From: Gordius sp. MW1
Lineage: Eukaryota; Nematomorpha; Gordioida; Gordea; Gordiidae
DNA: 64,000 nt
Reading direction: 5' to 3'
Assembly: GCA_964036665.1 (NCBI GenBank)
Contig: OZ038526.1
Coordinates: 16,802,001 to 16,866,000 of the forward strand
Below the pieces are notes generated by a model, which saw only the letters and a program-made list of their open reading frames with translations, had not been told where the DNA came from and did not search any database. Position numbers and translations under genes: made by a program. Position 1 is the first letter of the stretch. Every line of letters begins with the position of its first letter. Positions 13,520-29,100 of this stretch are shown piece by piece.

Positions 13520-14120
13520 GGTTAAAGAAATCAGGAATTATTCAACCAGGAAATAATTAATACGATGCATCATAGGACAAGAGTATCCGATAACAGATGG
13601 CAACACGCACTGCAAGAAAATGTTTAGGATTCAGAGAGCAGGGATTAGTTTACCACAATTTAAAGAGCGGGGAAAAAGAACATGAAAAGTCCCACAAGCC
13701 ATAATGAGGTAAATCCCGTTGGCCATGGATTCTTCAAAAGAAAATACTGCGTAAATTCATTGAAGTTAGTTTGATATTTTTAATGTTAAGACCGGAAAAT
13801 TTTTCACACCCCCCCCCCCATCACCCAGAGGGAGCATACAAGTTTGGTAAAGGGAAAGATTTGTGTAATAGAAATAAAGTTTATACACAAGAGAGATTTT
13901 AGTTTAATAATACGACATTTTACCGGGGAGAAGGTTGGTTTTCCCCGGCCCCCTATCATCCAGTAAAATCCCCCCAATATATCTCTAAGAACTCCCCAAT
14001 ATATTCTAGATGACCTATCCCCCTTTTCATCAATTTAATCCTGCCACGAATATTCTTCCCAAGTTATTCTGGGTCCAACAAGTTTTTAATCATATCACAT
14101 AAAAATGCGTGGATATGAAA
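13520..14120 (+). repeat. 3' LTR, 5'-truncated
   Basis: Matches 12556-13156 with the same length and the same C-tract length (11), so the two LTR copies have hardly diverged. The missing first ~530 bp contain the TATA region. High identity suggests recent insertion or gene conversion. Confidence 0.8.
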
Positions 14121-17100
14121 AAAATTTTCACATTTTTTCTTTCAACCGTATTCATCCGATGAAAGTTGTCGTTTTCAGACCCGATTTCCATGATAAAAAG
14201 TTAAAAATTATCAGAATCAGAAAACTATTACTTTGAAATCATGATGGCATAGAGCAGTTTTCAAAAATTAAGCACTCACGTTGCCATACAACAAACTAAT
14301 CGCATCAATAAAACCTTGTCTTTTGTCAAAATGATAGTTCTCGCTGCTTAAAACTTCTTTTCGGAAGTCAATCGAGGATAATAGGGTTCTCAAATTGGCT
14401 AACTTTCATATATTTTTTCAAGCTCTTTCACATAGAATAACAATAAATAAATATTTTTACCTCAAAATTTTTCACATTTTTTCTTTCAACCGTATTCATC
14501 CGATAAAAGTTGTCGTTTTCAGACCAGATTTCCATGATAAAAAGTTAAAATTTATCAGAATCAGAAAACTATTACTTTTAAATCATGATCGCATAGAGCA
14601 GTTTTTAAAAATTAAGCACTCACGTTGCGATACAACAATCTAATCGCAACAATAAAACCTTGTCTTTTGTCAAAATGATAGTTCTGGCAGCTTAAAACTT
14701 CTTTTTGGAAGTCAATCGAGGATAATAGGATTCTCAAATTGGCTTACTTTTATATATTTTTTCAAGCTCTTTCAAATAGAATAACAAAAAATAAATATAT
14801 TTACCTCAAAAATTTTCACATTTTTTCTTTCAACCGTATTCATCCGATGAAAGTTGTCGTTTTCAGACCCGATTTCCATGATAAAAAGTTAAAAATTATC
14901 AGAATCAGAAAACTATTACTTTGAAATCATGATCGCATAGAACAGTTTTCAAAAATTAAACACTCATGTTGCGATACAACAAACTAATCGCAACAATAAA
15001 ACCTTGTCTTTTGTCAAAATGGTAGTTCTCGCAGCTTAAATCTTCTTTTCGGAAGTCAATCGATGAATTTTTTCAAGCTCTTTCACATAGAATAACAAAA
15101 AATGAATATTATTACCTCAAAAATTTTCACATTTTTTTCTTTCAACCGTATTCATCCGATGAAAGTTGTCGTTTTCAGACACGATTTCCATAATAAAAAG
15201 TTAAAATTTATCAGAATCTGAAAACTATTACTTTGAAATTATGATCGCATAGAACACTTTTCAAAAATTAAACACTCACGTTGCGATACAACAAACTAAT
15301 CGCAACTATAAAACCTTATCTTCAAAATATTAGTTCTCGCAGCTTAAAACTTCTTTTCGGAAGTCAATCGAGGATATTAGGATTCTTAAATTGGCTTACT
15401 TTTATATAATTTTTCAAGCTCTGTCACATAGAATAACAAAAAATAAATATATTTACCTCAAAATTTTTCACATTTTTTCTTTCAACCGTATTCATCCGAT
15501 GAAAGTTGTCGTTTTCAGACCCGATTTCCATGATAAAAAGTTAAAATTTATCAGAATGAGAAAACTATTACTTTAAAATCATGATCGCATAGAACAGTTT
15601 TCAAAAATTAAGCACTCACGTTGCGATACAACAAACTAATCGCAACAATAAAACCTTATCTTCAAAATGTTAGTTCTCGCAGCTTAAAACTTCTTTTCGG
15701 AAGTCAATTGAGGATATTAGGATTCTCCAATTGGCTTACTTTCATATAATTTTTCAAGTTCTGTCACATAGAATATCAAAAAATAAATATATTTACCTCA
15801 AAATTTTTCACATTTTTTCTTTCAACCGTATTCATCCGATGAAAGTTGTCGTTTTTAGACCAGATTTCCATGATAAAAAGTTAAAATTTATCAGAATCAG
15901 AAAACTATTACTTTTAAATCATGATCGCATAGAGCAGTTTTTAAAAATTAAGCACTCACGTTGCGATACAACAATCTAATCGCAACAATAAAACCTTGTC
16001 TTTTGTCAAAATGATAGTTCTCGCAGCTTAAAACTTCTTTTCGGAAGTCAATCGAGGATAATAGGATTCTCAAATTGGCTTACTTTTATATATTTTTTCA
16101 AGCTCTTTCAAATAGAATAACAAAAAATAAATATATTTACCTCAAAATTTTTTCACATTTTTTCTTTCAACCGAATTCATCCGATGAAAGTTGTCGTTTT
16201 CAGACCAGATTTCCATGATAAAAAGTTAAAATTTATCAGAATCAGAAAACTATTACTTTGAAATCATGATCGCATAGAATAGTTTTCAAAAATTAAGCAC
16301 TCACGTTGCGATACAACAAACTAATCGCAACAATAAAACCTTATCTTCAAAATGTTAGTTCTCGCACCTTAAAACTTCTTTTCGGAAGTCAATCGAGGAT
16401 ATTAGGATTCTCAAATTGGCTTAATTTCATATAATTTTTCAAGCTCTGTCACATAGAATAACAAAAAATAAATATATTTACCTCAAAATTTTTTCACATT
16501 TTTTCTTTCAACCGAATTCATCCGATGAAAGTTGTCGTTTTCAGACCAGATTTCCATGATAAAAAGTTAAAATTTATCAGAATCAGAAAACTATTACTTT
16601 TAAATGATGATCGCATAGAGCAGTTTTTAAAAAGTAAGCACTCACGTTGCGATACAACAATCTAATCGCAACAATAAAACCTTGTCTTTTGTCAAAATGA
16701 TAGTTCTCGCAGCTTAAAACTTCTTTTCGGAAGTCAATCGAGGATAATAGGGTTCTCAAATTGGCTTACTTTTATATATTTTTTCAAGCTCTTTCACATA
16801 GAATTACAAAAAATAAATATTTTTACCTCAAAATTTTTCACATTTTTTCTTTCAACCGAATTCATCCGATGAAAGTTGTCGTTTTCAGACCAGATTTCCA
16901 TGATAAAAAGTTAAAATTTATCAGAATGAGAAAACTATTACTTTAAAATCATGATCTCATAGAACAGTTTTCAAAATTTAAGCACTCACGATGCGATACA
17001 ACAAACTAATCGCAACAATAAAACCTTATCTTCAAAATGTTAGTTCTCGCAGCTTAAAACTTCTTTTCGGAAGTCAATTGAGGATATTAGGATTCTCCAA

Positions 17101-20100
17101 TTGGCTTACTTTCATATAATTTTTCAAGTTCTGTCACATAGAATAAGAAAAAATAAATATATTTACCTCAAAATTTTTCACATTTTTTCTTTCAACCGTA
17201 TTCATCCGATGAAAGTTGTCGTTTTCAGACCAGATTTCCATGATAAAAAGTTAAAATTTATCAGAATCAGAAAACTATTACTTTAAAATTATGATCGCAT
17301 AGAACAGTTTTCAAAAATTAAGCACTCACGTTGCGATACAACATACAACAAACTAATCGCAACAATAAAACCTTGTCTTTTGTCAAAATGATAGTTCTCG
17401 CAGCTTAAAACTTCTTTTCGGAAGTCAATCGATGATAATAGGATTCTCAAATTGGCTTTTTTTATATATTTTTTCAAGCTCTTTCACATAGAATAATAAA
17501 AAATGAATATTATTACCTCAAAAATTTTCACATTTTTTTCTTTCAACCGTATTCATCCGATGAAAGTTGTCGTTTTCAGACACGATTTCCATAATAAAAA
17601 GTTAAAATTTATCAGAATCTGAAAACTATTACTTTGAAATCATGATCGCATAGAACAGTTTTCAAAAATTAAACACTCACACTCACGTTGCGATACAACA
17701 AACTAATCGCAACAATAAAACCTTATCTTCAAAATGTTAGTTCTCGCAGCTTAAAACTTCTTTTCGGAAGTCAATCGAGGATATTAGGATTCTCAAATTG
17801 GCTTACTTTTATATAATTTTTCAAGCTCTGTCACATAGAATACCAAAAAATAAATATATTTACCTCAAAATTTTTCACATTTTTTCTTTCAACCGTATTC
17901 ATCCGATGAAAGTTGTCGTTTTCAGACCTGATTTCCATGATAAAAAGTTAAAATTTATCAGAATCAGAAAACTATTACTTTAAAATCATGATCGCATAGA
18001 ACAGTTTTCAAAAATTAAGCACTCACGTTGCGATACAACAAACTAATCGCAACAATAAAACCTTATCTTCAAAATGTTAGTTCTCGCAGCTTAAAACTTC
18101 TTTTCGGAAGTCAATCGAGGATATTAGGATTCTCAAATTGGCTTAATTTCATATAATTTTTCAAGCTCTGTCACATAGAATAACAAAAAATAAATATATT
18201 TACCTCAAAATTTTTTCACATATTTTCTTTCAACCGAATTCATCCGATGAAAGTTGTCGTTTTCAGACCAGATTTCCATGATAAAAAGTTAAAATTTATC
18301 AGAATCAGAAAACTATTACTTTTAAATGATGATCGCATAGAGCAGTTTTTAAAAATTAAGCACTCACGTTGCGATACAACAATCTAATCGCAACAATAAA
18401 ACCTTGTCTTTTGTCAAAATGATAGTTCTCGCAGCTTAAAACTTATTTTCGGAAGTCAATCGAGGATAATAGGATTCTCAAATTGGCTTACTTTTATATA
18501 TTTTTCAAGCTCTTTCACATAGAATAACAAAAAATAAATATTTTTCCCTCAAAATTTTTCACATTTTTTCTTTCAACCGTATTCATCCGATGAAAGTTGT
18601 CGTTTTCAGACCTGATTTCCATGATAAAAAGTTAAAATTTATCAGAATCAGAAAACTATTACTTTAAAATCATGATCGCATAGAACAGTTTTCAAAAATT
18701 AAGCACTCACGTTGCGATACAACAAACTAATCGCAACAATAAAACCTTATCTTCAAAATGTTAGTTCTCGCAGCTTAAAACTTCTTTTCGGAAGTCAATC
18801 GAGGATATTAGGATTCTCAAATTGGCTTAATTTCATATAATTTTTCAAGCTCTGTCACATAGAATAACAAAAATTAAATATATTTACCTCAAAAATTTTC
18901 ACATTTTTTCTTTCAACCGTTTTCATCCGATGAAAGTTGTCGTTTTCAGACCCGATTTCCATGATAAAAAGTTAAAAATTATCAGAATCAGAAAACTATT
19001 ACTTTGAAATCATGATGGCATAGAGCAGTTTTCAAAAATTAAGCACTCACGTTGCGATACAACAAACTAATCGCAACAATAAAACCTTGTCTTTTGTCAA
19101 AATGATAGTTCTCGCTGCTTAAAACTTCTTCGGAAGTCAATCGAGGATAATAGGGTTCTCAAATTGGCTTACTTTTATATATTTTTTTAAGCTCTTTCAC
19201 TTAGAATAACAATAAATAAATATTTTTACCTCAAAATTTTTCACATTTTTTCTTTCAACCGTATTCATCCGATGAAAGTTGTCGTTTTCAGACCCGATTT
19301 CCATGATAAAAAGTTAAAATTTATCAGAATCAGAAAACTATTACTTTGAAATCATGATCGCATAGAACAGTTTTCAAAAATTAAACACTCACGTTGCGAT
19401 ACAACAATTTAATCGCAACAATAAAACCTTGTCTTTTGTCAAAATGATAGTTCTCGCAGCTTAAAACTTCTTTTCGGAAGTCAATCGAGGATATTAGGAT
19501 TCTCAAATTAGCTTACTTTTATATATTTTTTCAAGCTCTTTCACATAGAATAACAAAAAATAAATATTTTTCCCTCAAAATTTTTCACATTTTTTCTTTC
19601 AACCGTATTCATCCGATAAAAGTTGTCGTTTTCAGACACGATTTCCATAATCAAAAGTTAAAACTTATCAGAATCCGAAAACTATTACTTTGAAATCATG
19701 ATCGCATAGAACAGTTTTCAAAAATTAAACACTCATGTTGCGATACAACAAACTAATCGCAACAATAAAACCTTGTCTTTTGTCAAAATGATAGTTCTCG
19801 CAGCTTAAAACTTCTTTTCGGAAGTCAATCGAGGATAATAGGATTCTCAAATTGGCTTTTTTTATATATTTTTTCAAGCTCTTTCACATAGAATAACAAA
19901 ATATGAATATTATTACCTCAAAAATCTTCACACTTCTTTCTTTCAGCCGTATTCATCCGATGAAAGTTGTCGTTTTCAGACACGATTTCCATAATAAAAA
20001 GTTAAAATTTATCAGAATCTGAAAACTATTACTTTGAAATTATGATCGCATAGAACAGTTTTCAAAAATTAAACACTCACGTTGCGATACAACAAACTAA

Positions 20101-23100
20101 TCGCAACTTTAAAACCTTATCTTCAAAATGTTAGTTCTCGCAGCTTAAAACTTCTTTTCGGAAGTCAATCGAGGATAATAGGCTTCTCAAATTGGCTTAT
20201 TTTTATATATTTTTTCAAGCTCTTTCAAATAGAATAACAAAAAATAAATATATTTACCTCAAAAATTTTCACATTTTTTCTTTCAACCGTATTCATCCGA
20301 TGAAAGTTGTCGTTTTCAGACCCGATTTCCATGATAAAAAGTTAAAAATTATCAGAATCAGAAAACTATTACTTTGAAATCATGATGGCATAGAGCAGTT
20401 TTCAAAAATGAAGCACTCACGTTGCGATACAACAAACTAATCGCAACAATAAAACCTTGTCTTTTGTCAAAATGATAGTTCTCGCTGCTTAAAACTTCTT
20501 TTCGGAAGTCAATCGAGGATAATAGGGTTCTCAAATTGGCTTACTTTTATATATTTTTTCAAGCTCTTTCACATAGAATAACAAAAAATAAATATTTTTA
20601 CCTCAAAATTTTTCACATTTTTTCTTTCAACCGTATTCATCCGATGAAAGTTGTCGTTTTCAGACCAGATTTCCATGATAAAAAGTTAAAATTTATCAGA
20701 ATCAGAAACCTATTACTTTGAAATCATGATCGCATAGAACAGTTTTCAAAAATTAAACACTTATGTTGCGATACAACAAACTAATCGCAACAATAAAACC
20801 TTGTCTTTTGTCAAAATGTTAGTTCTCGCAGCTTAAAACTTCTTTTCGGAAGTCAATCGATGATAATAGGATTCTCAAATTGGCTTTTTTTATATATTTT
20901 TTCAAGCTCTTTCACATAGAATAACAAAAAATGAATATTATTACCTCAAAAGATTTCACATTTTTTTCTTTCAACCGTATTCATCCGATGAAAGTTGTCA
21001 TTTTCAGACACGATTTCCATAATAAAAAGTTAAAATTTATCAGAATCTGAAAACTATTACTTTGAAATCATGATCGCATAGAACAGTTTTCAAAAATTAA
21101 ACACTCACGTTGCGATACAACAAACTAATCGCAACTTTAAAACCTTATCTTCAAAATGTTAGTTCTCGCAGCTTAAAACTTATTTTCGGAAGTCAATCGA
21201 GGATATTAGGCTTCTCAAATTGGCTTATTTTTATATATTTTTTCAAGCTCTGTCACATAGAATACCAAAAAATAAATATATTTACCTCAAAAATTTTCAC
21301 ATTTTTTCTTTCAACCGTATTCATCCGATGAAAGTTGTCGTTTTCAGACCCGATTTCCATGATAAAAAGTTAAAAATTATCAGAATCAGAAAACTATTAC
21401 TTTGAAATCATGATGGCATAGAGCAGTTTTCAAAAATTAAGCAGTCACGTTGCGATACAACAAACTAATCGCAACAATAAAACCTTGTCTTTTGTCAAAA
21501 TGATAGTTCTCGCTGCTTAAAACTTCTTTTCGGAAGTCAATCGAGGATAATAGGGTTCTCAAATTGGCTTACTTTTATATATTTTTTCAAGCTCTTTCAC
21601 ATAGAATTACAAAAAATAAATATTTTTACCTCAAAATTTTTCACATTTTTTCTTTCAACCGTATTCATCCGATGAAAGTTGTCGTTTTCAGACCAGATTT
21701 CCATGATAAAAAGTTAAAATTTATCAGAATCAGAAACCTATTACTTTGAAATCATGATCGCATAGAATAGTTTTCAAAAATTAAACACTCATGTTGCGAT
21801 ACAACAAACTAATCGCAACAATAAAACCTTGTCTTTTGTCAAAATGATAATTCTCGCAGCTTAAAACTTCTTTTCGGAAGTCAATCGAGGATAATAGGAT
21901 TCTCAAATTGGCTTTTTTTATATATTTTTTCAAGCTCTTTCACATAGAATAACAAAATATGAATATTATTACCTCAAAAATTTTCACACTTTTTTCTTTC
22001 AGCCGTATTCATCCGATGAAAGTTGTCGTTTTCAGACACGATTTCCATAATAAAAAGTTAAAATTTATCAGAATCTAAAAACTATTACTTTGAAATTATG
22101 ATCGCATAGATCAGTTTTCAAAAATTAAACACTCACGTTGCGATACAACAAACTAATCGCAACTTTAAAACCTTGTCTTTTGTCAAAATGATAGTTCTCG
22201 CAGCTTAAAACTTCTTTTCGGAAGTCAATCGAGGATATTAGGATTCTCAAATTAGCTTACTTTTATATATTTTTTCAAGCTCTTTCACATAGAATAACAA
22301 AATATGAATATTATTACCTCAAAAATTTTCACACTTTTTTCTTTCAGCCGTATTCATCCGATGAAAGTTGTCGTTTTCAGACACGATTTCCATAATAAAA
22401 AGTTAAAATTTATCAGAATCTAAAAACTATTACTTTGAAATTATGATCGCATAGAACAGTTTTCAAAAATTAAACACTCATGTTGCGATACAACAAACTA
22501 ATCGCAACAATAAAACCTTGTCTTTTGTCAAAATGATAATTCTCGCAGCTTAAAACTTCTTTTCGGAAGTCAATCGAGGATAATAGGATTCTCAAATTGG
22601 CTTTTTTTATATATTTTTTCAAGCTCTTTCACATAGAATAACAAAATATGAATATTATTACCTCAAAAATTTTCACACTTTTTTCTTTCAGCCGTATTCA
22701 TCCGATGAAAGTTGTCGTTTTCAGACACGATTTCCATAATCAAAAGTTAAAACTTATCAGAATCCGAAAACTATTACTTTGAAATCATGATCGCATAGAA
22801 CAGTTTTCAAAAATTAAACACTCATGTTGCGATACAACAAACTAATCGCAACAATAAAACCTTGTCTTTTGTCAAAATGATAGTTCTCGCAGCTTAAAAC
22901 TTCTTTTCGGAAGTCAATCGAGGATAATAGGATTCTCAAATTGGCTTTTTTTATATATTTTTTCAAGCTCTTTCACATAGAATAACAAAATATGAATATT
23001 ATTACCTCAAAAATTTTCACACTTCTTTCTTTCAGCCGTATTCATCCGATGAAAGTTGTCGTTTTCAGACACGATTTCCATAATAAAAAGTTAAAATTTA

Positions 23101-26100
23101 TCAGAATCTGAAAACTATTACTTTGAAATTATGATCGCATAGAACAGTTTTCAAAAATTAAACACTCACGTTGCGATACAACAAACTAATCGCAACTTTA
23201 AAACCTTATCTTCAAAATGTTAGTTCTCGCAGCTTAAAACTTCTTTTCGGAAGTCAATCGAGGATAATAGGCTTCTCAAATTGGCTTATTTTTATATATT
23301 TTTTCAAGCTCTTTCAAATAGAATAACAAAAAATAAATATATTTACCTCAAAAATTTTCACATTTTTTCTTTCAACCGTATTCATCCGATGAAAGTTGTC
23401 GTTTTCAGACCCGATTTCCATGATAAAAAGTTAAAAATTATCAGAATCAGAAAACTATTACTTTGAAATCATGATGGCATAGAGCAGTTTTCAAAAATGA
23501 AGCACTCACGTTGCGATACAACAAACTAATCGCAACAATAAAACCTTGTCTTTTGTCAAAATGATAGTTCTCGCTGCTTAAAACTTCTTTTCGGAAGTCA
23601 ATCGAGGATAATAGGGTTCTCAAATTGGCTTACTTTTATATATTTTTTCAAGCTCTTTCACATAGAATAACAAAAAATAAATATTTTTACCTCAAAATTT
23701 TTCACATTTTTTCTTTCAACCGTATTCATCCGATGAAAGTTGTCGTTTTCAGACCAGATTTCCATGATAAAAAGTTAAAATTTATCAGAATCAGAAACCT
23801 ATTACTTTGAAATCATGATCGCATAGAATAGTTTTCAAAAATTAAACACTCATGTTGCGATACAACAAACTAATCGCAACAATAAAACCTTGTCTTTTGT
23901 CAAAATGATAGTTCTCGCAGCTTAAAACTTATTTTCGGAAGTCAATCGAGGATATTAGGATTCTCAAATTGGCTTACTTTTATATATTTTTTCAAGCTCT
24001 TTCACATAGAATAACAAAAAATAAATATTTTTCCCTCAAAATTTTTCACATTTTTTCTTTCAACCGTATTCATCCGATAAAAGTTGTCGTTTTCAGACAC
24101 GATTTCCATAATAAAAAGTTTAAATTTATCAGAATCAGAAAACTATTACTTTGAAATCATGATCGCATAGAACAGTTTTCAAAAATTAAACACTTATGTT
24201 GCGATACAACAAACTAATCGCAACAATAAAACCTTGTCTTTTGTCAAAATGTTAGTTCTCGCAGCTTAAAACTTCTTTTCGGAAGTCAATCGATGATAAT
24301 AGGATTCTCAAATTGGCTTTTTTTATATATTTTTTCAAGCTCTTTCACATAGAATAACAAAAAATGAATATTATTACCTCAAAAATTTTCACATTTTTTT
24401 CTTTCAACCGTATTCATCCGATGAAAGTTGTCGTTTTCAGACACGATTTCCATAATAAAAAGTTAAAATTTATCAGAATCTGAAAACTATTACTTTGAAA
24501 TCATGATCGCATAGAACAGTTTTCAAAAATTAAACACTCACGTTGCGATACAACAAACTAATCGCAACTTTAAAACCTTATCTTCAAAATGTTAGTTCTC
24601 GCAGCTTAAAACTTCTTTTCGGAAGTCAATCGAGGATATTAGGCTTCTCAAATTGGCTTATTTTTATATATTTTTTCAAGCTCTTTCAAATAGAATAACA
24701 AAAAATGAATATTATTACCTCAAAAATTTTCACATTTTTTTCTTTCAACCGTATTCATCCGATGAAAGTTGTCGTTTTCAGACACGATTTCCATAATAAA
24801 AAGTTAAAATTTATCAGAATCTGAAAACTATTACTTTGAAATTATGATCGCATAGAACAGTTTTCAAAAATTAAACACTCACGTTGCGATACAACAAACT
24901 AATCGCAACTTTAAAACCTTATCTTCAAAATGTTAGTTCTCGCAGCTTAAAACTTATTTTCGGAAGTCAATCGAGGATAATAGGCTTCTCAAATTGGCTT
25001 ACTTTTATATAATTTTTCAAGCTCTGTCACATAGAATACCAAAAAATAAATATATTTACCTCAAAAATTTTCACATTTTTTCTTTCAACCGTATTCATCC
25101 GATGAAAGTTGTCGTTTTCAGACCCGATTTCCATGATAAAAAGTTAAAAATTATCAGAATCAGAAAACTATTACTTTGAAATCATGATGGCATAGAGCAG
25201 TTTTCAAAAATTAAGCAGTCACGTTGCGATACAACAAACTAATCGCAACAATAAAACCTTGTCTTTTGTCAAAATGATAGTTCTCGCTGCTTAAAACTTC
25301 TTTTCGGAAGTCAATCGAGGATAATAGGGTTCTCAAATTGGCTTACTTTTATATATTTTTTCAAGCTCTTTCACATAGAATTACAAAAAATAAATATTTT
25401 TACCTCAAAATTTTTCACATTTTTTCTTTCAACCGTATTCATCCGATGAAAGTTGTCGTTTTCAGACCAGATTTCCATGATAAAAAGTTAAAATTTATCA
25501 GAATCAGAAACCTATTACTTTGAAATCATGATCGCATAGAATAGTTTTCAAAAATTAAACACTCATGTTGCGATACAACAAACTAATCGCAACAATAAAA
25601 CCTTGTCTTTTGTCAAAATGATAATTCTCGCAGCTTAAAACTTCTTTTCGGAAGTCAATCGAGGATAATAGGATTCTCAAATTGGCTTTTTTTATATATT
25701 TTTTCAAGCTCTTTCACATAGAATAACAAAATATGAATATTATTACCTCAAAAATTTTCACACTTTTTTCTTTCAGCCGTATTCATCCGATGAAAGTTGT
25801 CGTTTTCAGACACGATTTCCATAATAAAAAGTTAAAATTTATCAGAATCTAAAAACTATTACTTTGAAATTATGATCGCATAGAACAGTTTTCAAAAATT
25901 AAACACTCACGTTGCGATACAACAAACTAATCGCAACTTTAAAACCTTATCTTCAAAATGTTAGTTCTCGCAGCTTAAAACTTCTTTTTGGAAGTCAATC
26001 GAGGATAATAGGCTTCTCAAATTGGCTTATTTTTATATATTTTTTCAAGCTCTTTCAAATAGAATAACAAAAAATAAATATATTTACCTCAAAAATTTTC

Positions 26101-29100
26101 ACATTTTTTCTTTCAACCGTATTCATCCGATGAAAGTTGTCGTTTTCAGACCCGATTTCCAGATAAAAAGTTAAAAATTATCAGAATCAGAAAACTATTA
26201 CTTTGAAATCATGATGGCATAGAGCAGTTTTCAAAAATTAAGCACTCACGTTGCGATACAACAAACTAATCGCAACAATAAAACCTTGTCTTTTGTCAAA
26301 ATGATAGTTCTCGCTGCTTAAAACTTCTTTTCGGAAGTCAATCGAGGATAATAGGGTTCTCAAATTGGCTTACTTTTATATATTTTTTCAAGCTCTTTCA
26401 CATAGAATAACAAAAAATAAATATTTTTACCTCAAAATTTTTCACATTTTTTCTTTCAACCGTATTCATCCGATGAAAGTTGTCGTTTTCAGACCAGATT
26501 TCCATGATAAAAAGTTAAAATTTATCAGAATCAGAAACCTATTACTTTGAAATCATGATCGCATAGAATAGTTTTCAAAAATTAAACACTCATGTTGCGA
26601 TACAACAAACTAATCGCAACAATAAAACCTTGTCTTTTGTCAAAATGATAGTTCTCGCAGCTTAAAACTTATTTTCGGAAGTCAATCGAGGATATTAGGA
26701 TTCTCAAATTGGCTTACTTTTATATATTTTTTCAAGCTCTTTCACATAGAATAACAAAATATAAATATTTTTCCCTCAAAATTTTTCACATTTTTTCTTT
26801 CAACCGTATTCATCCGATAAAAGTTGTCGTTTTCAGACACGATTTCCATAATAAAAAGTTTAAATTTATCAGAATCAGAAAACTATTACTTTGAAATCAT
26901 GATCGCATAGAACAGTTTTCAAAAATTAAACACTTATGTTGCGATACAACAAACTAATCGCAACAATAAAACCTTGTCTTTTGTCAAAATGATAGTTCTC
27001 GCAGCTTAAAACTTCTTTTCGGAAGTCAATCGATGATAATAGGATTCTCAAATTGGCTTTTTTTATATATTTTTTCAAGCTCTGACACATAGAATAACAA
27101 AAAATGAATATTATTACCTCAAAAATTTTCACATTTTTTTCTTTCAACCGTATTCATCCGATGAAAGTTGTCGTTTTCAGACACGATTTCCATAATAAAA
27201 AGTTAAAATTTATCAGAATCTGAAAACTATTACTTTGAAATCATGATCGCATAGAACAGTTTTCAAAAATTAAACACTCACACTCACGTTGCGATACAAC
27301 AAACTAATCGCAACAATAAAACCTTATCTTCAAAATGTTAGTTCTCGCAGCTTAAAACTTCTTTTCGGAAGTCAATCGAGGATATTAGGATTCTCAAATT
27401 GGCTTACTTTTATATATTTTTTCAAGCCCTTTCACATATAATAACAAAAAATAAATATTTTTCCCTCAAAATTTTTCACATATTTTTCTTTCAACCGTAT
27501 TCATCCGATGAGGTTGTCGTTTTCAGACACGTGATCCATGATAAAAAATCAGAATCAGAAAACTATTACTTTGAAATCTTGATCGCACTGAGCAGTTTTA
27601 AAAAATTAAGCACTCACGTTGGGATACAAGAAACTAATCGCAACAATTAAACCTTGTCTTTTGTCAAAATGATAGTTCTCGCAGCTTAAAACTTCTTTTC
27701 GGAAGTCAATCGAGGATAATAGGATTTTCAAATTGGCTTTTTTATATATTTTTTCAAGCTCTTTCACATAGAATAACAAAAAATAAATATTTTTACCTCA
27801 AAGATTTTCACATTTTTTTCTTTCAACCGTATTCCTCCGATGAAAGTTGTCGTTTTCAGACACGATTTCCATAATAAAAAGTTAAAATTTATCAGAATCA
27901 GAAAACTATTACTTTGAAATCATGATCGCATAGAACAGTTTTCAAAAATTAAACACTCATGTTGCGATACAACAAACTGATCGCAACAATAAAACCTTGT
28001 CTTTTGTCAAAATGATAGTTCTGGCAGCTTAAAACTTCTTTTCGAAAGTCAATCGAGGATAATAGGATTCTCAAATTAACTTACTTTTATATATTTTTTC
28101 AAGCTCTTTCACATAGAATAACAAAAAATACATATATTTACCTAAAAATTTTTCACATTTTTTCTTTCAACCGTATTTATCCGATGAAATTTGTCGTTTT
28201 CAGACCAGATTTCCATGATAAAAAGTTAAAATTTATCAGAATCAGAAATTATTACTTTGAAATCATGATCGCATAGAACAGTTTTCAAAAATTAAACACT
28301 CATGTTGCGATACAACAAACCAATCGTATCAATAAAACCTTGTCTTTTGTCAAAATGATAGTTCTCGCAGCTTAAAACTTCTTTTCGGAAGTCAATCGAG
28401 GATAATAGGATTCTCAAATTAGCTTTTTTTATATATTTTTTCAAGCTCTTTTACATAGAATAACAAAAAATGAATATTATATCCTCAAAAATTTTCACAT
28501 TTTTTTCTTTCAACCGTATTCATCCGATGAAAGTTGTCGTTTTCAGACACGATTTCCTTAATAAAAAGTTAAAATTTATCAGAATCTGAAAACTATTACT
28601 TTGAAATCATGATCGCATAGAACAGTTTTTAAAAATTAAGCACTCACGTTGCGATACAACAATCTAATCGCAACAATAAAACCTTGTCTTTTGTCAAAAT
28701 GATAGTTCTGGCAGCTTAAAACTTCTTTTCGCAAGTCAATCGAGGATAATAGGATTCTTAAATTGGCTTACTTTTATATATTTTTTCAAGCTCTTTCACA
28801 TAGAATAACAAAAAATAAATATTTTTCCTCAAAACTTTTCACATTTTTTTCTTGCAACCGTATTTATACTTTGAAAGTTGTCGTTTTCAGACACGATTTC
28901 CATGATAAAAAGTTAAAATTTATCAGAATCAGAAAACTATTAGTTTTAAATGATGATCGCATAGAGCAGTTTTTAAAAATTAAGCACTCACGTTGCGATA
29001 CAACAATCTAATCGCAACAATAAAACCTTGTCTTTTGTCAAAATGATAGTTCTCGCAGCTTAAAACTTCTTTTCGGAAGTCAATCGAGGATAATAGGATT

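Larger units (their letters stand above)
12026..14120 (+). mobile_element. short non-autonomous LTR retrotransposon in the satellite
   Basis: A 2.1-kb insertion splits one satellite monomer. AAAAT at 12021-12025 and again at 14121-14125 is a 5-bp target duplication. A 601-bp segment (12556-13156) is repeated without indels at 13520-14120, exactly 964 bp apart. Between the copies lies a primer-binding-like TTGGCGCC and ~350 bp with no coding capacity. I read it as 5' LTR, short internal region and 3' LTR missing its first ~530 bp. The LTR start matches that of the gypsy remnant at 56946, so it probably relied on that family's proteins (inference). Confidence 0.85.
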
